Positions 6,433 through 9,589 of a DNA stretch of 9,589 bases are shown piece by piece. The notes under the pieces are model-generated. The model was not told the DNA's origin. It was given only the letters and a program-made list of their open reading frames with translations, and made no database searches. Each line of letters begins with the position of its first letter. Position 1 is the stretch's first letter. The translations under genes were made by a program, and so were the position numbers. Source of the stretch: Gemmatimonadales bacterium UBA4456 (GTDB lineage Bacteria > Gemmatimonadota > Gemmatimonadetes > Longimicrobiales > Gaopeijiaceae); NCBI GenBank assembly GCA_002390225.1, contig DGOW01000041.1, positions 1-9,589 on the forward strand, read 5' to 3'.

Positions 6433-8360
6433 CCAAGATCCTTCCGCTGCTGGCGGCCCTCGTTCTCGGCGGCTCAACGCTCGCTGAGTCCCCCGTCGCC
6501 GACGCAGCGCAGGGCCGCGACCTCGAGGCGGTGCGAGAACTGCTCCGTGCGGGGGCCGATGTGAACGCGGCCCAGAACGACGGGATGAGCGCCCTCCACT
6601 GGGCTGCGCAGAACGACGACGCACCCGTGATCGAGGTACTCCTCTACGCCGGTGCGAACACCGCCGCCACAACCCGACTCGGTGGATACGCACCCCTGCA
6701 CCTCGCCGGGCGAGCCGGGAACGCCTCGGCCCTCGACGCACTCCTGACCGGCGGTGCAGACGTGGAGGCGTTCACCACCACCGGCGTCACTGCGCTCCAC
6801 TTCGCATCCGCGGCTGGCAGAACGGGGGCCGTCGAGGTTCTACTCCGACATGGAGCTGCGATCGACGCCGGAACCGCCAACGAGGCTCACACGCCGCTCA
6901 TGTGGGCGACAGCCTCGAATCGGCGCGACGCCATGCGTGTGCTGCTGGAGGCCGGCGCTGACCCGTCGATGACGACCTCGGTCGTGGACTACGTGCAGGT
7001 CTCGTCCAAGGACATGCCGCAGCGCCGTCTGCGCTCTCAGCTCGCATCCGTGCGGCGTAATGCCCAGCAGGCATCCGGCCAGCGCCCAGCAGTAGGTCGC
7101 TCCGGAGGTGGCCAGTTGCAGGCGCCGTCCGAAGAGGAAGAGGAAGAGGAAGAGGAAGAGGAAGAGGAAGAGGAAGAACCGGAGGAGGAGGCTCAAGCTT
7201 CGGCGGAGGAAGAAAACGAAGAGGAGCCCGTCGAAGACGAGAGCCCTGAGGAGGTGGTCTCCGAGGAATCCGATGAGGAGATCGTGGAGGACAAGGCTGA
7301 GGAAGAACCCGCCGAGGAAGCAGACTCCGAGGAGCAGACTGAGGAAGAGCCTGCTGAAGAAGAGCGACCGCTCGGCTACACGGACCTGGTCGGCAAAGAG
7401 GGGGGCTTCACCGCCCTGCACTTCGCGGCCCGTGACGGGCTCATCGACGCTGCCATCCTGCTCCTCGAGCATGGCGCCGAGCTCGACCAGCCGACTGCGG
7501 GCGACGGTACCACACCGATGCTCATGGCAACGATCAACGGAAACTTCGACCTCGCCGTGCACCTCCTGAACGAGGGTGCAGATCCGAACACGACGGCCGA
7601 GGACGGGGCGGCCGCGCTCTTCACGGTCCTGAATCGCCGGTGGGGACCCAAGGCCGCCTACCCGCAGCCCCAGGCGTTTCAGCAGCAGAAGATCGACTAT
7701 CTGGGCTTCATGGAGGTGCTCATGGTGGCCGGTGCCGACGTGAACCATCAGACCGAGCGCCACATCTGGTACACCTCGTTCAACTTCGACATGCTCGGCG
7801 TGAATTTCGCAGGCGCCACCGCCTTCTGGCGTGCTGCGTACGCCACCGATCTAGATGCCATGCGGCTGCTGGTCGAGTGGGGCGCAGATCCCGCGCTCAC
7901 GACACGTAAAGTGCCGTCACGACGGTTCGGCCGACGCGGCAATCAAGAAGACGAGTCCGGTCTGGATCCGGTGCCGAACGGGGGACCCGCCGTCCATCCC
8001 ATTCATGCTGCATCCGGTGTGGGATACGGCGAGGGCTTCGCGGCGAATGCGCATTCGCATGCGCCCGACAGCTGGCTACCGGCCGTGCGGTATCTCGTCG
8101 AGGAGCATGGGGCTCACGTGAACGCCCGGGACTTGAACGGCTATTCACCCGTCCATCACGCGGCGAGCCGCGGCGACAACGAGCTCATCGAGTATCTGGT
8201 GTCCCAGGGTGCAGACGTCACGTTCGTCAGCCGACGCGGCCAAACGACCGTCGATATGGCGAACGGGCCGCGCCAGCGTGTGCAGCCCTTCCCCGAGACA
8301 ATCGCGCTGCTGGAGAGCCTCGGGGCCGTGAACAACCACAACTGCCAGAGCTGCGAGTAG
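6429..8360 (+). CDS. Exported ankyrin-repeat protein split by a poly-glutamate linker
   Basis: This 643-residue protein has a signal peptide (MTKILPLLAALVLGGSTLA, residues 1-19), so it probably acts in the envelope. The first ankyrin block covers about 24-181 (five units, with hallmarks such as GMSALHWAAQN, GYAPLHLAGRAG, GVTALHFASAAG and HTPLMWATASN). A basic segment (192-224) leads into an acidic linker (235-312) with 47 Glu and 4 Asp among 78 residues, opening with 16 consecutive Glu. The second block covers about 325-630 with six to seven units, some separated by long inserts. The protein ends in NNHNCQSCE, giving C639-x-x-C642. Its start overlaps the DUF1552 stop as ATGA and has no clear Shine-Dalgarno, implying translational coupling. 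Ankyrin repeats bind proteins, so it may be a scaffold for the cytochrome/DUF1552 pair; this is inference. Confidence 0.93.
   Translation: MTKILPLLAALVLGGSTLAESPVADAAQGRDLEAVRELLRAGADVNAAQNDGMSALHWAAQNDDAPVIEVLLYAGANTAATTRLGGYAPLHLAGRAGNASALDALLTGGADVEAFTTTGVTALHFASAAGRTGAVEVLLRHGAAIDAGTANEAHTPLMWATASNRRDAMRVLLEAGADPSMTTSVVDYVQVSSKDMPQRRLRSQLASVRRNAQQASGQRPAVGRSGGGQLQAPSEEEEEEEEEEEEEEEEPEEEAQASAEEENEEEPVEDESPEEVVSEESDEEIVEDKAEEEPAEEADSEEQTEEEPAEEERPLGYTDLVGKEGGFTALHFAARDGLIDAAILLLEHGAELDQPTAGDGTTPMLMATINGNFDLAVHLLNEGADPNTTAEDGAAALFTVLNRRWGPKAAYPQPQAFQQQKIDYLGFMEVLMVAGADVNHQTERHIWYTSFNFDMLGVNFAGATAFWRAAYATDLDAMRLLVEWGADPALTTRKVPSRRFGRRGNQEDESGLDPVPNGGPAVHPIHAASGVGYGEGFAANAHSHAPDSWLPAVRYLVEEHGAHVNARDLNGYSPVHHAASRGDNELIEYLVSQGADVTFVSRRGQTTVDMANGPRQRVQPFPETIALLESLGAVNNHNCQSCE
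7131..7178 (+). repeat. In-frame GAAGAG hexanucleotide microsatellite
   Basis: Seven perfect tandem copies of GAAGAG (7131-7172) plus one GAAGAA unit encode residues 235-250, all Glu, of the ankyrin protein. The unit is 6 bp, so copy-number slippage would lengthen or shorten the Glu tract by two residues without breaking the frame. Beyond it the Glu codons mix with other residues, so only this part is a simple repeat. Confidence 0.95.
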
Positions 8361-8373
8361 GATCCTTCCGTTC

Positions 8374-8394
8374 CTCGCGGCAACGTCACGCGAG
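8374..8394 (+). terminator. possible weak terminator or 3' mRNA hairpin after the ankyrin gene
   Basis: CTCGCG (8374-8379) pairs with CGCGAG (8389-8394) across a 9-nt loop, starting 13 nt after the ankyrin stop. No T-run follows, so intrinsic termination is doubtful. A second small stem, CCGTC/GACGG at 8414-8426, lies before the next gene. Confidence 0.3.
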
Positions 8395-8450
8395 CGGGCT
8401 ATCGATCGCTGCCCCGTCAGGGACGGCACCAGCCGGACGTGACCTACGAT

Positions 8451-8849
8451 ATGAATGAAGCGAATCGAACGAGCTTGAAGCGAGTCGTTCAGCTCCTGTC
8501 GGTTTTCTACGTCATGACGTTCGTCAGTGGTTTCCTGCAGAACACACAATTCAACATCTTCAACTACCTGTCGTTCCTCCTGCTGTGCGTCGGTGGAATT
8601 GCGTTGATTCGCCAGACCATCGAGTCCCCGGTAACCCAAACCCTCCGGTGGTCTCTGTTCCTGACCGGAACGACTTCGATCCTGCTGCTCATCTTCTTTC
8701 TGGGCTATGAGTGGTCCAAGCTGCGTGACCAGGTGAACCTTGAGGCGTCCATGGAGTCTTTTCTCTACGGGCTGACTCTAGTCTTTTGGATCCTCGTCAG
8801 CGGGAGCCTCGTCCTGCTCCGGAGACCCGAAGCTCGGTCCACGCATTGA
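8451..8849 (+). CDS. Small four-helix membrane protein of unknown function
   Basis: I do not recognise this family. From ATG 8451 it is 132 residues, with about four hydrophobic helices: roughly 12-30 (VVQLLSVFYVMTFVSGFL), 35-54 (NIFNYLSFLLLCVGGIALI), 64-88 (LRWSLFLTG through FFLGYEW) and 102-121 (SFLYGLTLVFWILVSGSLVLL). The N-terminus and the Arg-containing C-terminus (RRPEARSTH) are polar, which with four helices puts both ends on the same, probably cytoplasmic, side. An in-frame GTG at 8439 would add four residues; neither start has a good ribosome binding site. Codon usage and GC content resemble the neighbours, and TM-like sequence is continuous, so it is probably a real gene. It lies about 90 bp after the ankyrin gene and may be separate from that operon. 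Confidence 0.7.
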   Translation: MNEANRTSLKRVVQLLSVFYVMTFVSGFLQNTQFNIFNYLSFLLLCVGGIALIRQTIESPVTQTLRWSLFLTGTTSILLLIFFLGYEWSKLRDQVNLEASMESFLYGLTLVFWILVSGSLVLLRRPEARSTH

Positions 8850-8903
8850 AATGACCGCCAACTCGGTCGAGTTTCTTCCGAGCTAGGTGAGCAACACCCG
8901 CTT

Positions 8904-8987
8904 GGAGGGGTGGCAGAGCGGTTCAATGCACCGGTCTTGAAAACCGGCGTCCGCAAGGACTCGTGGGTTCGAATCCCACCCCCTCCG
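8904..8987 (+). tRNA. tRNA-Ser (anticodon UGA)
   Basis: A full cloverleaf is present. The acceptor stem is GGAGGGG (8904-8910) with CCCCTCC (8980-8986) and discriminator G8987. The anticodon stem is CCGGT (8931-8935) with ACCGG (8943-8947), with loop CTTGAAA and anticodon TGA at 8938-8940. The long class II variable arm has stem GTCC (8949-8952) and GGAC (8957-8960) around a GCAA loop, as expected for serine. The T arm is GTGGG-TTCGAAT-CCCAC (8963-8979). The 3' CCA is not encoded. The tRNA reads UCA and, by wobble, probably other UCN codons. A recombinase remnant starts about 115 bp downstream, so this tRNA has probably served as an attachment site. Confidence 0.97.
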
Positions 8988-8991
8988 CTCG

Positions 8992-9046
8992 GACTGAGCC
9001 TCTGGCAGCTAACCTCTTACGAGACTTGGCCGCCAGGGGCTCAGTC
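8992..9046. repeat. 15-bp inverted repeat just downstream of tRNA-Ser
   Basis: The arm at 8992-9006 (GACTGAGCCTCTGGC) pairs with 9032-9046 (GCCAGGGGCTCAGTC); 14 positions are Watson-Crick pairs and one is a T/G wobble, around a 25-nt loop. It begins 5 bp after the tRNA. No T-tract follows on either strand, so it is not a classical intrinsic terminator. It may help end the tRNA transcript, be a processing signal, or be a leftover recombination site from an integrated element. Confidence 0.7.
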
Positions 9047-9103
9047 GTTCGAGAGTCTGGAGCCCACCTGAATTGCGCCAAGTTTGTGCCGCGCTGGACC
9101 TTC

Positions 9104-9313
9104 TTACGCCTCTTTGGCAGCGTCGGCAGTCGTCATCGAAGCGAGCTTTGAGAAGCCCTCCTCGATGGATGCAACGTCTGCGATAGCGTATCGCCGGTGC
9201 ACGCTCTCCGTCTTGTGGCCCATGATCTTCATGGCCACCGAACGGGAGATACCGGCCCGATCCATGTTGCGGACGGCGGACCGCTTCAGGGAGGCTTCTA
9301 GCTCCGCGTCTGC
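9104..9313 (-). pseudogene. C-terminal remnant of a tyrosine recombinase (integrase)
   Basis: Read on the - strand this frame gives 69 codons and a TAA stop, and is closed upstream by an in-frame TAG (complement of 9314-9316). The translation contains RSAVRNMDRAGISRSVAMKI, then MGHKTESVHRRYAI, which is the C-terminal catalytic half-motif of phage-type integrases. The late catalytic His (GHK, remnant residue 33) and the nucleophilic Tyr (RRY, residue 42) are kept. The H-x-x-R box expected before AVRN (usually HDLRRTAVRN) reads A-S-L-K, so its His and Arg are lost. The entire N-terminal DNA-binding region and first catalytic Arg are absent. No start codon or ribosome binding site precedes it. 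It is an inactive relic whose 3' end points at tRNA-Ser, the usual arrangement for a tRNA-integrated island or prophage. Confidence 0.85.
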
Positions 9314-9318
9314 CTAGA

Positions 9319-9338
9319 GGGGCCAAAGGGGTCCAAAG
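9319..9338. repeat. two tandem 10-bp repeats beside the integrase remnant
   Basis: GGGGCCAAAG (9319-9328) is followed directly by GGGTCCAAAG (9329-9338), differing at one position. They sit where the truncated recombinase frame breaks off, so they may mark a deletion junction or be remnants of recombinase binding sites. A 10-bp palindrome, GCGCTAGCGC, follows at 9344-9353. Confidence 0.55.
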
Positions 9339-9390
9339 TCGCTGCGCTAGCGCTGAACGGCGGTTCCAGGAGCCTTATAGGCACCGGACT

Positions 9391-9420
9391 TTGACGCAAA
9401 AGACCAAAAAAGCCTATTTC
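9391..9420 (+). promoter_or_regulatory. possible sigma70-like promoter upstream of the lipoprotein gene
   Basis: TTGACG at 9391-9396 matches a -35 box, and TATTTC at 9415-9420, 18 bp further, could be a weak -10. A second TTGACG at 9421-9426 lies exactly 30 bp from the first; its best -10 candidates (TAGATT at 9447-9452, or CATAAT at 9465-9470) have poor spacing. One of these probably drives the lipoprotein gene starting at 9493. The call rests on motif matching alone. Confidence 0.35.
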
Positions 9421-9492
9421 TTGACGTTTTCTAGACGATCCGGTCGTAGATTGCGCTTATAGATCATAATCCCCAAGCATCTAGCTCGAACC

Positions 9493-9589
9493 ATGCGCCG
9501 TCTCGCCCTGGCCGCAACTGTGCTGGCCTTCGTCTCCTGTGGTGGTGACTCATCGGGAGGTGGCTCAAGCCCGACCCAACCTGTCACTT
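9493..9589 (+). CDS. N-terminus of a lipoprotein (cut by the window end)
   Basis: Only the first 32 codons are present. They read as a short lipoprotein signal: Met-Arg-Arg, a hydrophobic stretch (LALAATVLAFV), then Ser-Cys16, followed by a flexible Gly/Ser-rich spacer (GGDSSGGGSSPTQPVT). The lipobox is FVSC, with Phe at -3 instead of the usual Leu but otherwise normal, so Cys16 should be lipidated after signal peptidase II cleavage. Gly/Ser/Pro/Thr spacers of this kind often lead into surface-exposed binding or enzymatic domains, but the mature protein lies outside the window and no function can be given. No strong Shine-Dalgarno is seen before ATG 9493. It could be host DNA or cargo of the element that left the recombinase remnant. 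Confidence 0.7.
   Translation, partial: MRRLALAATVLAFVSCGGDSSGGGSSPTQPVT

Larger units (their letters stand above)
9314..9492. other. intergenic region between integrase remnant and lipoprotein gene
   Basis: I see no coding sequence in these 179 bases. GC content falls toward the right, with A/T runs around 9397-9425, which is unlike the rest of the window and consistent with a promoter region or transferred DNA. It contains the tandem 10-mers, the small palindrome at 9344-9353, an ATAGGC/GCCTAT inverted pair (9377-9382 and 9412-9417), and two TTGACG hexamers 30 bp apart. Confidence 0.6.

Noticed and set aside
6840..7763. Long open frame on the - strand rich in Leu/Phe, looking like a membrane protein
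   Set aside because: It is the complement of the GAAGAG repeat and acidic linker inside the ankyrin gene; the hydrophobic run is CTC/TTC codons created by that repeat, and the rest resembles no protein family.
8861..8877. Small ACTC/GAGT stem followed by TTTCTT after the four-helix membrane protein gene
   Set aside because: A 4-bp stem and interrupted T-run are too weak to call a terminator.
9009..9326. 105-codon open frame on the - strand over the integrase remnant
   Set aside because: It is out of frame with the recombinase motifs and has a composition typical of a shadow frame; the adjacent - frame carries the real similarity.

Overview
The window is GC-rich bacterial chromosomal DNA that is densely coded, mostly on the + strand. 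It suggests an Acidobacteriota- or Gemmatimonadota-like organism, with a planctomycete or relative possible. This is inferred from family content: a DUF1592-type cytochrome c protein, a DUF1552 protein and an exported ankyrin protein in one cluster, plus a secreted creatininase-like protein. No ribosomal or phylogenetic marker is present, so the placement is weak.

Left part (1-1567): a Tat-exported aldo/keto reductase (+) with an intact catalytic tetrad converges on a small DUF6122-type membrane protein (-). That gene in turn diverges from the next + strand gene across only 53 bp.

Central part (1568-8360): four consecutive + strand genes, all with export signals. They are a creatininase-family protein with altered metal-site motifs; a large DUF1587/1595/1592/1588/1585 protein with two CxxCH haem sites; a Tat-exported DUF1552 protein; and an ankyrin protein whose two repeat blocks are split by a 78-residue poly-glutamate linker and which ends in a CxxC motif. 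The last three are tightly linked (a 7-bp gap, then a 4-bp ATGA overlap). They probably form one transcriptional unit making an envelope-located redox assembly. The individual families are known, but I know of no established biochemical role for the module.

Right part (8361-9589): a four-helix membrane protein of unknown function, a complete tRNA-Ser(UGA), a strong hairpin, a decayed C-terminal remnant of a tyrosine recombinase on the - strand, a small intergenic region with repeats and possible promoters, and the first 32 codons of a lipoprotein cut by the window edge. A tRNA 3' end next to a recombinase relic marks an old integration site.

The most notable points are the integrase scar beside tRNA-Ser, the split poly-Glu ankyrin protein with its C-terminal CxxC, the exported creatininase homologue with substituted ligands, and an 18-bp perfect palindrome just before the DUF1552/ankyrin overlap.
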